DNA of 64,000 nucleotides, taken from assembly GCF_900289045.1 (NCBI RefSeq), contig NZ_LT985188.1:930001-994000 (forward strand), read 5' to 3'. The translations under genes and the position numbers were made by a program. This document shows, piece by piece, positions 1 to 8,908 of this stretch; the stretch's first letter is position 1; each line of letters begins with the position of its first letter. The notes beneath the pieces were generated by a model. The model searched no databases. It had not been told where the DNA came from and saw only the letters and a program-made list of their open reading frames with translations. This stretch comes from Micropruina glycogenica (GTDB lineage: Bacteria; Actinomycetota; Actinomycetes; Propionibacteriales; Propionibacteriaceae).

Positions 1-258
1 GGCGTCACCTGGCACATTGCAGCCCGCAAGAGCCAGTTGGCGAGGATGCATCCTCATGAGCGGGCGATCGAGTCCCGCAAGGCCGGGGTGCGGGCCAAGG
101 TCGAGCACGCGTTCCTGATCGTCAAACGAGACTTCGGGTTCACCAAGACCCGCTACCGCGGCCTGGCGAAGAATCTCCATCGTCTCCACGTCGCGTTCGC
201 GTTGGCGAACTGGCTGATGCGGGCACGTGCCGTCGCTCTCACCACGGCGGCGGCATAG
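1..258 (+). CDS. IS5-family transposase, C-terminal part
   Basis: This is the last 85 codons of a DDE transposase of the IS5 family; the start is beyond the window. It is almost residue-for-residue the end of the 329-residue transposases at 33375-34364 and 9945-10934. It includes the C-terminal basic segment with the R-x-x-V-E-H-A-F motif that carries the catalytic Glu of IS5-type DDE enzymes. Nothing suggests inactivation in the visible part. Confidence 0.9.
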   Translation, partial: GVTWHIAARKSQLARMHPHERAIESRKAGVRAKVEHAFLIVKRDFGFTKTRYRGLAKNLHRLHVAFALANWLMRARAVALTTAAA

Positions 259-391
259 CGTCAGCCTGCCCGAAACCGCCCCAACAGGCCCCCCGCAGCG
301 AATCGATCAGCCGACAACGCCCACACCCAACCCCTCCAAGAGCACGATCACCGTCACTCACGCCACGAATGGCACGTTGATCAGCGGTTCC
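1..391 (+). mobile_element. IS5-family element, copy 1, right part only
   Basis: This is the right end of an IS5-family insertion sequence cut by the window edge. It is nearly identical to the complete copy at 33304-34497 and ends with the same terminal sequence (GATCAGCGGTTCC). The next four bases, CTAG at 392-395, fit the YTAR-type 4-bp target duplication seen at the other two copies. The left end lies outside the window. Confidence 0.9.
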
Positions 392-459
392 CTAGCGCGA
401 GTCCTTCCCGGTCGCCGGCCAGGCCAGGGTTGATGCCGATGCAGTCAAGTTGCCTACAG

Positions 460-687
460 TCACTGTGTCGACTGCTGCGATCGCCCCTGGCGAATGAAGG
501 ACTCGCAGACTCTCCTCGCTCCGTCGGCAGACAACCACTCGCCAGTAGTCATAGCCGGAAGATTGGCCGCAGTGGTCGTCCACACAAACCGGCCCGCTCT
601 TCCCCGACGCACCGCATACTTCACGCCGTCGACCTCGGCACAGAACACCTCGCCAGGTACAACCTCGACCCAGTCAATATCTGCCAT
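460..687 (-). CDS. small hypothetical protein (75 aa)
   Basis: This is a 75-residue reading frame starting at ATG 687 (MADIDWVEVV) with a plausible soluble composition, a Trp-rich core and a basic C-terminus. I do not recognise the family. A weak GGAG lies about 16 nt upstream, so translation signals are poor. It sits between the IS5 end and the host gene split by the outer IS256. It could be a remnant rather than a working gene. Confidence 0.4.
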   Translation of the reverse strand: MADIDWVEVVPGEVFCAEVDGVKYAVRRGRAGRFVWTTTAANLPAMTTGEWLSADGARRVCESFIRQGRSQQSTQ

Positions 688-764
688 GCCCGAAACATTA
701 ATGTCTCCAGGTGCCGCTGGCGGGGCATGTGAAATTTCGTTCTGCTCGACCAAAGACGGTGACT

Positions 765-1023
765 TTAGGAGGCGACCTGGGTCCAGACGTGCATGGCTGG
801 CACCACTCGTGACCTTGCCGGCCAGGGCGTTCGTTCGTCGGCCGGGGATTCGATCCAAATCCACCAGCGGGGCTCGGCGACGACTCGGATGTACAGGCCA
901 CCGTTGGACTCGAAGACCTCGCTGGCGGCTCGACGGTTGATGGCGGGCTGACCGGTGGCCGTGACTACTACTGGACTGCCCATCACCGGTGGGGCGAAGT
1001 CGGCGACGTTCACCCAACGCATC
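765..1023 (-). pseudogene. 3' part of small host gene interrupted by IS256
   Basis: This is the C-terminal part of an unknown protein encoded on the minus strand. If the IS256 element 1024-6958 and one copy of its 8-bp duplication (AACGCATC, 1016-1023 and 6959-6966) are removed, this frame joins in phase to 6967-7067. The result is one 119-codon gene. The joined segment reads through PPPPMR into WVNVADF without any stop. The product contains a Trp-rich stretch (PRWWIWIES) but no motif I recognise. Confidence 0.65.
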
Positions 1024-1142
1024 GTGAGAGTCCCGGGGAGTGGTGGGGTTTCGGGGATCGGCGTGGCCTGAGCTGAGAGGCGGGCCATCGGCGTGATTCT
1101 TCGGTGTGTACGGCCAAGCACGCATCGAAGGAGATCTCACCG

Positions 1143-1211
1143 ATGGCCCTGTCTGATTCTGCCGTGTCCGAGCTGTTGGACGCATTCCGTGCCGGTGACG
1201 GCGTTGACCTA
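1143..1211 (+). pseudogene. IS256-family transposase, 5' fragment
   Basis: These are the first 23 codons of the outer IS256 (Mutator-type) transposase, starting at ATG 1143 (MALSDSAVSELLDAF) after an AAGGAG ribosome site. The reading frame breaks at the TA target of the IS630. It resumes exactly in phase at 5752 (VRESVRLVLQELIEAEAT), so the intact gene would encode 408 residues. Confidence 0.9.
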
Positions 1212-1304
1212 GTGTCGTGTCAGGCTGTTCCGTGAACAAATATGCGGGATTCGGGAATTTCGTAGTCTGGCGTCGGGTTCTGAAGAGGCAAGAGCCTCAA
1301 CAGG

Positions 1305-1417
1305 ATGGAGCCGGTGATGAGACAGGCAGGACGACCGACGGTCGCGATCGAGTTGACCGAGGACGAGCGGGCAACGCTGCAGCGTTGGGCTCGGCGCCAT
1401 TCCTCGTCGCAGGCATT
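1305..1417 (+). pseudogene. IS630-family transposase, 5' fragment
   Basis: This is the N-terminal part of an IS630 transposase beginning at ATG 1305 (or ATG 1317), reading RQAGRPTVAIELTEDERATL. It is cut after codon 37 by the inner IS256. With that element and one 8-bp CAGGCATT duplication removed, it continues in phase at 2903 to give a 364-residue protein. Confidence 0.85.
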
Positions 1418-2894
1418 GAGCTTGTCAAGATTTCTGTGTAAGCGGCTTGTCCTATTTTGTTCGATTTATAGGTGTTGGTTGATGCGCTCGGGGTAGATGA
1501 GCGCGAGTTGGGCCAGTGCTTGTTTCCAGTTGGTGACGGCTTGGCCCTCGACGAGTCGTCCGGCTGCTTTGCGTTGGTCGGGTGGGAGTCCTTTCTCTTT
1601 GGCGCGGTCGCGGGCTCGTTTGTCCTCGATGTTGCAGATCGCGAGCCATAGCAGCTTCACCACGGCGGCGTCGTTGGGGAAGTGGCCGCGGTTCTTCGAC
1701 ACCTTCCTGAGTTGGTAGTTCAAGCTCTCGATGCTGTTGGTGGTGTAAATCACGCGGCGCAGCTCGGGTGGGAAGGCCAAGAACGGGATGAACCGATCCC
1801 ACGCCGCATTCCAGGTCGCGACCGCGTGGGGGTACTTCTTGCCCCACGTCGAATCGGTGAACGTGTCGAGTTCGGTGCGGGCCGCTGCCGCGTTCGCAGC
1901 GGTGTAGACCGGCCGCAACGCTGCCGCCACAGCCTTGCGGTCTTGGTAGCCGACGAACCGCATCGACGCCCTGATCAGATGCACCACGCAGGTTTGCACG
2001 GTGGCGTGTCGCCAGGTGGCCTCGATCGCCTCGGGCAGGCCCGTGAGGCCGTCACAGCACACGATGAGCACGTCACGCACGCCCCGGTTAGCCAGATCGG
2101 CACACACCCCGGCCCAGAACTTCGCGCCCTCGCTGGTTTGGATCCAGATCCCCAAAACGTGCTTGATGCCGTCCATATCGACGCCGACCGCGATATGAGC
2201 TGAACGGTTCGTCACGTGCGCACCGTCGCGGACCTTGACCACGATCGCGTCGAGGAAGATGACCGGATAGAGAGCGTCCAGCGGCCGTTGTTGCCATTGG
2301 GCGACCTCGTCGCAGACCTGGTCGGTGATCTTGCTGATCGTCTCGCGTGACAGTTCCGCACCCAGCGTGGAGGCCAGGAAGTGCTCGATATCGCGCACCG
2401 TCATGCCACCGGCATACAAGCTGATGATCATCTCATCGATGCCGCCCAACCGTCTGGCACCCTTCGGTACCAGTTGCGGGCAGAACGTTCCCAGCCGGTC
2501 CCGCGGCACGTCCAGATCGACATCACCGACCTGCGTCAGCACCGTTTTCGGCGTCGTGCCGTTACGCGAGTTGTCGAACAGGGCCGCGTTCGGATCGCCC
2601 TTGTCATAGCCCACATGCGAAGTCAGTTCGGCCTGCAGGCCACGCTCCACCGCAGCCTTGATCAGCCCCGGAATGAACCCGCCATCCCCGGTCAACTCGA
2701 TCGCGCCGGCATCGATCTTGGCGAACAAGTCATCCAACGCACCCGAAGCCGCCAACTCCGCAGCCGCCCGAGCACCCGGCGCCTCAGCCCGATCCGACCG
2801 ACGAGCAGCCACACCCTTCTTGTCATCCGTCACAACAGTCATCATGAATCCTTCCTTCCGGACTCACCCCTTACACAGACCATCTGACACCCCC
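1418..2894 (-). mobile_element. inner IS256-family element
   Basis: This 1477-bp element is flanked by 8-bp duplications CAGGCATT (1410-1417 and 2895-2902). Its ends form an imperfect inverted repeat sharing TGTCA and CTGTGTAAG. It is inserted in the IS630 transposase gene. Removing it restores the IS630 frame through SSQALALRSR. Confidence 0.88.
1466..2845 (-). CDS. IS256-family transposase (inner element)
   Basis: This is an intact 459-residue Mutator-type transposase; IS256 enzymes are usually 390-460 residues. The start at 2845 has a GGAAGGAAGG ribosome site. Visible landmarks are YPVIFLDAIVVKVRDG (catalytic Asp), the VQTCVVHLIRAS segment and YTTNSIESLNYQLRK with the catalytic Glu. It is the only apparently complete transposase in the nest besides the IS1182 gene, and it belongs to a different IS256 subgroup from the outer element. 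Confidence 0.93.
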   Translation of the reverse strand: MMTVVTDDKKGVAARRSDRAEAPGARAAAELAASGALDDLFAKIDAGAIELTGDGGFIPGLIKAAVERGLQAELTSHVGYDKGDPNAALFDNSRNGTTPKTVLTQVGDVDLDVPRDRLGTFCPQLVPKGARRLGGIDEMIISLYAGGMTVRDIEHFLASTLGAELSRETISKITDQVCDEVAQWQQRPLDALYPVIFLDAIVVKVRDGAHVTNRSAHIAVGVDMDGIKHVLGIWIQTSEGAKFWAGVCADLANRGVRDVLIVCCDGLTGLPEAIEATWRHATVQTCVVHLIRASMRFVGYQDRKAVAAALRPVYTAANAAAARTELDTFTDSTWGKKYPHAVATWNAAWDRFIPFLAFPPELRRVIYTTNSIESLNYQLRKVSKNRGHFPNDAAVVKLLWLAICNIEDKRARDRAKEKGLPPDQRKAAGRLVEGQAVTNWKQALAQLALIYPERINQHL

Positions 2895-2902
2895 CAGGCA
2901 TT

Positions 2903-3884
2903 GGCGCTGCGGTCACGGATCGTGCTGGCCGTGGCCGAGGGCGGCGCGAATACTGCGATCGCGGCCCGACTCGGGGTCAACCGGGCGACGGTCGCGAAGT
3001 GGCGCCATCGATTCGCAGCCGATCGGCTCGAGGGTCTTGTCGACGCGCCGCGTCCAGGCGCTGAACGCACGATCGGCGACGAGGTCATCGAGGCCGTCGT
3101 GGTCGAGACCCTGGAGACCGCCCCGAAGGACGCCACCCACTGGTCCACCCGGACGATGGCTGAGCGGCACGGGATCAGCCGGCAGACGGTGAGCGAGATC
3201 TGGCGGGCCTTCGGGCTCAAGCCGTGGCGCCAAGACGAGTTCAAGGTCTCCCCGGACCCGGATCTGATCGAGAAGGTCCGCGACTTGGTCGGCCTCTACC
3301 TCTCGCCGCCGGTCGCTGCAGCGGTCTATGCGCTCGATGAGAAGCCGCAGATCCAGGCACTCAACCGGTCAGCGCCGATCCTCCCGATGCTGCCGACCAC
3401 ACCGAGCAAGGCGACCCATGACTACGTCCGCAACGGCACCGTGGACCTGTTCGCAGCCCTCAACATCGCCACCGGCACAGTCATCACCGACCTGCGCAAG
3501 TCCCACACAGCCGCAGACTTCATCGCCTTCTTGAACAAAATCGACACCGAGGTCCCAGCCGAACTCGACGTCCACGTCATCCTCGACAACCTCTCCACCC
3601 ACAAAACCCCCGCCGTGCACGAGTGGCTGCTACGCCACCGGCGGTTCCACTTCCACTTCACCCCCACCTACGGATCCTGGATGAACCTGGTCGAACGCTG
3701 GTTCTCCGCGCTGACCACCAAGAAACTGCAACGCTCAGCACACCGCAGCGTCAAAGCTCTCGCAGCCGACATCACCGCCTGGGTCGAAAACTGGAACCAG
3801 AACCCGACACCCTTCACCTGGCACAAGACCGCCGACCAGATCCTCGACCGCCTCGCCGGCTACTGCCGCGCGATCAACAAATAG
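2903..3884 (+). pseudogene. IS630-family transposase, 3' fragment
   Basis: This is the main part of the IS630 transposase. It has a helix-turn-helix of the form NTAIAARLGVNRATVAKWRHR, then a DDE core with a YALDEKPQIQAL segment, VHVILDNLSTH, and TPTYGSWMNLVERWFS carrying the catalytic Asp, Asp and Glu. It ends at 3884, 25 bp inside the right inverted repeat. The gene is split by the IS256 at 1418-2894 and is probably inactive unless that element excises. Confidence 0.9.
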
Positions 3885-3912
3885 CGAGCGCATCAACCTG
3901 ACAGGACACTAG

Positions 3913-5748
3913 GACCCTGCTGAACAATCCGTCTGCGTGGCGCCCGGTCTGGTTGTCGGTCGACTGGAATTGTTGGGTTGTGCAGGGTGGGTCGAGTCCG
4001 CAGCGGGACGTGTTGGACGTGGAGTCGTTGGCAGGGCATCTGCTGCCGGTGGGCAGCGTGTTCAGGTTCCTGGCCGAGCACCGTGATCGGTTGTTCCCGG
4101 ACGCGTTGTTCGCTGATTTGTTCCCGTCGGGGCGGGGTCGGCCCTCGATCCCGGCCGGGGTGGTCGCGTCGGTGATTGTGCTGCAATCCCTTCACGGCCT
4201 GTCCGATCGGGAGGCGGTCGACGCGCTCACGTTCGACCTGCGGTGGAAGGCGGCGTGTGGCTATCCGGTCGACGCGAAGGCGTTCGACGCGTCGTCGTTG
4301 ACGGTATGGCGGGCTCGGCTGGCCAGTTCGGAGCGGCCGCAGCGGATCTTCGAGGTGGTCCGCGACGTGATCGCCGCGACGGGTGCGGTGAAGGGACGGC
4401 AGCGCCGTGTGTTGGATTCGACGATCCTGGATGATGCGGTGGCCCGACAGGACACCGTCACCCAGCTGATCGCGCAGGTCCGCCGGGTCGGCCGGGAGGT
4501 GCCCGGCGCCCATCAGGTGATCGCCGAACGCTGCACCCGGCTGGCCGCGTTGACCGGGCAGGGCTATGACAGCACCGCGAAACCGAGGATCGCCTGGGAC
4601 GACGCCCAGGCCCGCGACGAGTTGGTGACCGCACTCGTGAACGACGCCCTTGCCCTGCTCGACGGCCTTGATGTCGAGACGATCACTGCCGCCGGCGGCA
4701 AGCCGGCCGAGGCGATCGCCCTACTCGCGTTGGTCGCCGGGCAGGATGTCGAACCGGCCGAAGACTCTGACGGCACCGATGGCCGGTGGCGGATCGCCCG
4801 GCGGGTCGCCCCGGATCGGGTCATCTCGACGGTGGATCCGCAGGCTAGGCATGCGCACAAGACAGTGGAACGTCGCCAGGACGGGTTCAAGGCCCATGTG
4901 GTGATCGAGCCTGATACCGGGCTGGCAACGATGGTTGAGCTGACCAAGGCCGCTGGCCCGGACAACAGCGACGCCACCGTCGGTGCCCGGCTGGTTGTCG
5001 CCGACCCGACGATCACCGGCCCGGTCGAGGTGCTGGGTGATTCGGCCTACGCCACCGGCGACATGCTCGCCACGCTCAACGGCAAGGGGTGGACGCCGCT
5101 ATTGAAGCCGTGGCCGATCAAGCCGGTCGTCGAGGGCGGGTTCACCATCGACGACTTCACCCACGACCCGGCCGCAGGCACCCTGACCTGCCCGGCCGGC
5201 GTGACCCGCACCCTCACCAAGGGCCGCCGAGCAGTGTTCAAGCAGGCGTGCGCCACATGCGTTCTGCGGGCCCTGTGCACCACCGCCGCGAAGGGCCGCA
5301 CCGTGCAGCTCCACGAGCATGATCTGCTGCAACGCCAGCACCGTCAACGGGCCGCCGACGAAGGTTTCCAGGACACCTACCGGCAACACCGGCCCATGGT
5401 CGAACGCACCATCGCCTGGCTGACCCGAAGCAACCGGCGACTCCGCTACCGAGGCGTGACCAGGAACAACAACTGGCTCCACAACCGGGTCGCGGCGATC
5501 AACCTGCGCCGACTCCTCGCCCTCGGCCTCACCCACGGACCGACCGGCTGGGCGATCGCCTGACAGACCCCCCGGGACACTGAACCCCCAGCCAACAGCG
5601 GCCACCACGGACCCCAGACGGGCGGGACGACCCCGCTGTCGCCCTCTCAAATGCTGACTCAAACTCGCCGCTCGACGGGCCATGGCGGCGTCCCGCCCGC
5701 CACCAACACACAACGCACCCTCAGAACGGCGCCTTGTTCAGCAGGCTC
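3913..5748 (+). mobile_element. IS1182-family element, copy A
   Basis: This 1836-bp element has inverted ends (GACCCTGCTGAACA and TGTTCAGCAGGCTC) and is flanked by CTAG at 3909-3912 and 5749-5752. The target CTAG straddles the right edge of the IS630 and its TA duplication. A near-identical copy in opposite orientation lies at 34536-36371, also between CTAG duplications. Confidence 0.9.
3953..5563 (+). CDS. IS1182-family transposase, copy A
   Basis: This is a 536-residue DDE transposase of the IS1182 family. It shows an N-terminal RGRPSIPAGVVASVIVLQ region, a catalytic core with VLDSTILDD and VLGDSAYATGD, a Cys-rich segment near residue 420 (CATCVLRALC) and the C-terminal YRQHRPMVERTIAWL motif with the catalytic Glu. 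The TTG start at 3953 is tentative. The protein is nearly identical to copy B, differing for example at PAGVVAS versus PGEVIAS. Confidence 0.92.
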   Translation: MSVDWNCWVVQGGSSPQRDVLDVESLAGHLLPVGSVFRFLAEHRDRLFPDALFADLFPSGRGRPSIPAGVVASVIVLQSLHGLSDREAVDALTFDLRWKAACGYPVDAKAFDASSLTVWRARLASSERPQRIFEVVRDVIAATGAVKGRQRRVLDSTILDDAVARQDTVTQLIAQVRRVGREVPGAHQVIAERCTRLAALTGQGYDSTAKPRIAWDDAQARDELVTALVNDALALLDGLDVETITAAGGKPAEAIALLALVAGQDVEPAEDSDGTDGRWRIARRVAPDRVISTVDPQARHAHKTVERRQDGFKAHVVIEPDTGLATMVELTKAAGPDNSDATVGARLVVADPTITGPVEVLGDSAYATGDMLATLNGKGWTPLLKPWPIKPVVEGGFTIDDFTHDPAAGTLTCPAGVTRTLTKGRRAVFKQACATCVLRALCTTAAKGRTVQLHEHDLLQRQHRQRAADEGFQDTYRQHRPMVERTIAWLTRSNRRLRYRGVTRNNNWLHNRVAAINLRRLLALGLTHGPTGWAIA

Positions 5749-5751
5749 CTA

Positions 5752-6909
5752 GTGCGCGAGTCGGTCCGGCTCGTGCTCCAAGAGCTGATCGAGGCCGAAG
5801 CCACGGCCGTGATCGGCGCCGCCCGCTACGAACGCACGCCGGACCGGGTGACCGAACGAAACGGTGTCCGACCGCGGGAGCTGATGACCAAGGCAGGCAC
5901 CGTCGAGCTGGCGGTCCCCAAGCTCCGCCAGGGCTCGTTCTTCCCGTCGGTGCTTGAGCCGCGGAGGCGGATCGACCAAGCCCTGTACGCGGTGGTGATG
6001 GAAGCCTGGGTGAACGGGGTCTCCACTCGCAACGTCGACAACCTCGTCGTCGCGCTCGGCGGGACCGGGATCTCCAAGTCCGAGGTATCCCGCATCTGTG
6101 CAGGACTCGATGAAGAGGTCGGCAGGTTCCGCACCCGACGGCTCGACCAGATCGCCTATCCGTACGTGTTCCTGGATGCCACCTACCTGCATGTGCGCGG
6201 CGGCGGGCTGGTCACCAGCAAAGCGGTCGTGGTCGCCACCGGAGTGACCGGCGATGGCCGCCGGGAGATCCTCGGGCTCGATGTCGGCGACAGCGAGGAC
6301 GAGGTGTTCTGGCGCAAGTTCCTCACCCACCTCAAGAGCCGAGGCCTGGCCGGAGTCCGGCTCGTCATCAGTGACCAGCACGCCGGGCTCGTGGCCGCGA
6401 TCGGCCGCAGCTTCCAAGGCGCGGCGCACCAACGCTGCCGGGTCCATTTCGCCCGCAACCTGCTCGCCATGGTGCCCAAGAACCAGATGGACATGGTCGC
6501 GGCGTTGTTCCGCACGATCTTCGCCCAACCCGACGCCGCCACCGTCGCCGCCTGCTGGGAACAGGTCCGTGACCAGCTCGCCGCCCGCCTGCCCAAGATC
6601 GGGCCCTACATGGACGACGCCAAGACCGAGGTCCTGGCCTTCGCCGGCTTCCCCCGAGCCCACTGGCGCAAGATCTGGTCCACCAACCCGCTGGAGCGGC
6701 TCAACAAGGAGATCAAACGACGAGCCCGCGTCGTCGGGATCTTCCCCAACGAAGCCAGCGTGATCAGGCTCGTCGGCATGATCCTCACCGACACCAACGA
6801 CGAATGGACCATCGACGAACGCCGCTACCTCTCCGAAGGATCCATGGCACTCCTGACCACCACAAGCGATAATCAGACCGTCGCCGCCATCACCGGCAGC
6901 GACCTGTAG
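5752..6909 (+). pseudogene. IS256-family transposase, 3' fragment
   Basis: These are the remaining 385 codons of the outer IS256 transposase, a DDE enzyme of the Mutator superfamily. Family features include the VFLDATYLH region with a catalytic Asp, the H-QRCRVHF-type segment, and the C-terminal WSTNPLERLNKEIKRR block with the catalytic Glu. Only the first 23 codons are separated, at 1143-1211. A start inside the IS1182 end (ATG 5734) could allow expression of a slightly shortened protein, which is inference. Confidence 0.9.
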
Positions 6910-6966
6910 GCACCGAGGCAATCACCCCGGAAAGCCCACCACCCGCAGGGACGCGATCAACGCATC

Positions 6967-7067
6967 GGAGGCGGCGGGCCGAAGTCGACCACGCCGGGGC
7001 CTTCGCTGAGGTCGACCACGTGGCCGCGTGGAGTCACGACCAGATGCTCAAACGGATCGTCGCTCAA
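6967..7067 (-). pseudogene. 5' part of small host gene interrupted by IS256
   Basis: This is the N-terminal part of the gene completed at 765-1023. The likely start is TTG at 7067, with a good AGGAGG ribosome site about 8 nt upstream (just past 7070 on the plus strand). The first residues read LSDDPFEHLVVTPRGHVVD. The IS256 insertion removes the C-terminal two thirds. The family is unknown. Confidence 0.6.
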
Positions 7068-7149
7068 GGTGCGCCTCCTGCCTGCGGTCACGCTGCTAGG
7101 CACCTCCAGTATCAGCCGGGATGGTGATCCTGACGAGAGGTCGAGGGTT

Positions 7150-7968
7150 TCATGTGCCCGAGGCGCCGGACAGGAAGCTGACGTGGACGTGGTCCTTGTG
7201 CGCGAGGGTCGGGTTCTGGTTGCCGTAGGGGTGGATGTAGGGCCGCCATTGATCGTTGGCGGCCGGGTTCCACTTCTTGACGTCCCAGATGATGTATTTG
7301 ACCCTGAGAGCCTTGTGGTTGGCCTGCACCCAGCGGGCGATTCGCCACCCGAGTTCTCGGCCGGCCGTGGTGTTCCAGCGGGGCACCATGAAGTCGACGG
7401 CGTAGCCGGTGCAGTGGTCGCTGTAGCGGCAGCTGGCGTCCGAGCTGGACCGGCGTCCGCCCATCGACTTGACCTGCGGGAAGGCGCTGGCGATGCACTG
7501 CAGACCGTGCTTGGCCACCGCGGCAACGTTGTTCTCCGCAGCGGAGTGTGAGGGAGCACAGGACGCTCCGTCGAAGCCGGGCAGGGCGGCCTCGGACGTG
7601 CCGGGGTCACAGGCCGCCCTGCTGCCGGCGCCGGACTCGACCCGTGCGACGACTGGCCAGTGGTCGGAGCCGATCTCGGATGCGAAGGGGACCCTCTTGC
7701 CCTTGATGTTGCGCCAGGTGACGCTCGGTAGCGCGATCTGCCAGCCGACCGCGCGGACTTGGCCGGCGGTCCAGATGTAGTCGATGTGGCTGGAGGTGGA
7801 GCCGGTGCGGATGGCGTTGGTGTAGAACTTCTTGCCGATCTTGCGGCCGAAGCCGTTGTAGGACTTGACGCCGGCGATTTTGGTGGAGTTGACGGCGGCC
7901 TGCGTGGCGCTGTCGAAGAAGCCGGCGCCGCCGAGCTTGACCAGGTGATCACGGTAGACGGGTCGGGT
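7150..7968 (-). pseudogene. 5'-truncated nuclease/peptidoglycan-peptidase fusion
   Basis: An open frame without a start covers the end of an endonuclease/exonuclease/phosphatase (EEP) domain (HIDYIWT and GSDHWPVVARV, the latter carrying the SDH catalytic motif). This is followed by a C-terminal ARB_07466-type M15-like peptidase domain. Zinc-type residues are visible in CTGYAVDFMVP and HKDHVHVSF. The homologous sequence stops near 7968 (YRDHLVKLGGAGFF), so the N-terminal half of the nuclease domain and any signal peptide are missing. It is probably a deletion remnant. Confidence 0.65.
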
Positions 7969-7988
7969 TCACACTTCTGGGGTCGGTC

Positions 7989-8015
7989 GTGGTCCCGGCG
8001 CGTCGCCGGGACCAC
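7989..8015. terminator. perfect 12-bp hairpin
   Basis: GTGGTCCCGGCG and CGCCGGGACCAC are separated by only three bases. No T-run follows on either strand, so this is a candidate factor-independent-like terminator or a structural relic beside the truncated 7150-7968 gene. Confidence 0.4.
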
Positions 8016-8119
8016 GAGGACGTGCCGCCTGCTGGACTGCGTGGCGTTGGTGCCTGGCGAGCGGTGCGTGGCACTTCGCGCACGCGAAATGTTGTCAATG
8101 GTGCAGTCGTAGCGAGCGG

Positions 8120-8311
8120 TCACTTGTCGGAACGTTGTAGTGGTGTCTGAGTGGGATCTCCTTCCGTTGCGTTGGGGTTCTGGTTGCCGTATTGCTCGGT
8201 CATGATGGTGTCGAAGGCGTAGCCGAGCAATACCGGATCGCTGCACATGATGGTGAGGAACTCCTCACGTACTGGGCCTGACCAGTCTCCGGTGGCGTGT
8301 GCGGTGAGCAT
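8120..8311 (-). CDS. small hypothetical protein downstream of hsp20
   Basis: This is a 63-residue frame starting at ATG 8311 (MLTAHATGDWSGPVREEF), 13 bp after the hsp20 stop and on the same strand, so probably co-transcribed. A longer start at 8371 would overlap hsp20. The N-terminal half is amphipathic and the C-terminus is Asn/Thr-rich. I recognise no family. Its position suggests a heat-shock-linked accessory gene. Confidence 0.5.
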   Translation of the reverse strand: MLTAHATGDWSGPVREEFLTIMCSDPVLLGYAFDTIMTEQYGNQNPNATEGDPTQTPLQRSDK

Positions 8312-8324
8312 GGTGGCCTGCCGC

Positions 8325-8771
8325 TCAAGCGCTGATGGCCTGCCGCTCGTGCTCATTGTGCTCGTGCTCATTGTGCGCGATGGAGATGCGGCGCGGTTTC
8401 GCCTTCTCGGCGACCGGGATCTGCAGGGTGAGGACGCCCGCGTCGTAGCTGGCGTCGATTCTCTCGGTATCGAGGTTGTCGCCCAGGATCAACTGCCGGC
8501 TGAAGACCCCGCGCGGTTGCTCCGCCGCGATCAGTTCGACGTCATTCTCACGGCCGGGCCGCTCAGCCTTGACGGTAACCACATTGCGCTCGACGTCGAG
8601 TTCGATGGAGTCCGGCGTGACGCCGGGCAGGTCCAGTTGGACGTGGAAGATGTCTCCGCTTCGCCAGGCGTCCATCGGCATCACCGAGGGCCGGGCGAGG
8701 GTGCCGTTGGTACCGAGCATCTGTTGGGTCAGTCGGTCCAGTTCGCGGAACGGGTCAGTGCGCATCAGCAT
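8325..8771 (-). CDS. Hsp20-family small heat-shock protein
   Basis: This is a 148-residue alpha-crystallin-domain chaperone that holds unfolded proteins in the cytoplasm. The core runs from about residue 40 ([19 protein letters not shown]) to about 135, with the conserved [14 protein letters not shown] (A-x-x-x-G-V-L-T) motif and an I-x-I-like tail. The His/Glu-rich C-terminus ([10 protein letters not shown]) is unusual. The start at 8771 follows AAGGAAGG. It is divergent from hspR at 8909, which likely represses it. Confidence 0.93.
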   Translation of the reverse strand: MLMRTDPFRELDRLTQQMLGTNGTLARPSVMPMDAWRSGDIFHVQLDLPGVTPDSIELDVERNVVTVKAERPGRENDVELIAAEQPRGVFSRQLILGDNLDTERIDASYDAGVLTLQIPVAEKAKPRRISIAHNEHEHNEHERQAISA

Positions 8772-8832
8772 CGTTGTTCAACCTTCCTTTCTGTGTGTGA
8801 TGCCTTTCGCCTCAGCATCAGATCTGTGGCGG

Positions 8833-8855
8833 GCGCTATAGATTTGTTATAGCGC
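8833..8855. promoter_or_regulatory. inverted repeat, candidate HspR-type operator
   Basis: GCGCTATA and TATAGCGC form a perfect 8-bp inverted repeat with a 7-bp spacer between the divergent hsp20 and hspR genes. The spacer length equals that of the HAIR element bound by HspR, but the half-sites differ from the known CTTGAGT/ACTCAAG consensus. Repressor binding is inferred from position. Confidence 0.55.
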
Positions 8856-8908
8856 GTGTATCATTCTGAGGCAAGAGGGTGATCGATCGATCGAAGGGCT
8901 CATCCAAC

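Larger units (their letters stand above)
1212..3909 (+). mobile_element. IS630-family element interrupted by IS256
   Basis: The inverted ends are related (left GTGTCGTGTCAGG, right CCTGACAGGACAC) and are flanked by TA duplications at 1210-1211 and 3910-3911, the target typical of IS630/Tc1-mariner elements. The element landed in the transposase gene of the outer IS256. It was itself hit by a second IS256 at 1418-2894. Confidence 0.88.
1024..6958 (+). mobile_element. outer IS256-family element carrying nested ISs
   Basis: The termini are imperfect inverted repeats: the left end from 1024 aligns with the reverse complement ending at 6958, sharing GTCCC, GTGGTGGG and TTTC blocks. An 8-bp duplication AACGCATC flanks the element at 1016-1023 and 6959-6966. 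The element was about 1.4 kb before later insertions. It now contains an IS630 at a TA site and an IS1182 at the edge of that IS630, which split its transposase gene. Confidence 0.85.

Noticed and set aside
8881-8893. GATCGATCGATCG run upstream of hspR as a regulatory array
   Set aside because: It is too short and self-complementary to distinguish from chance.
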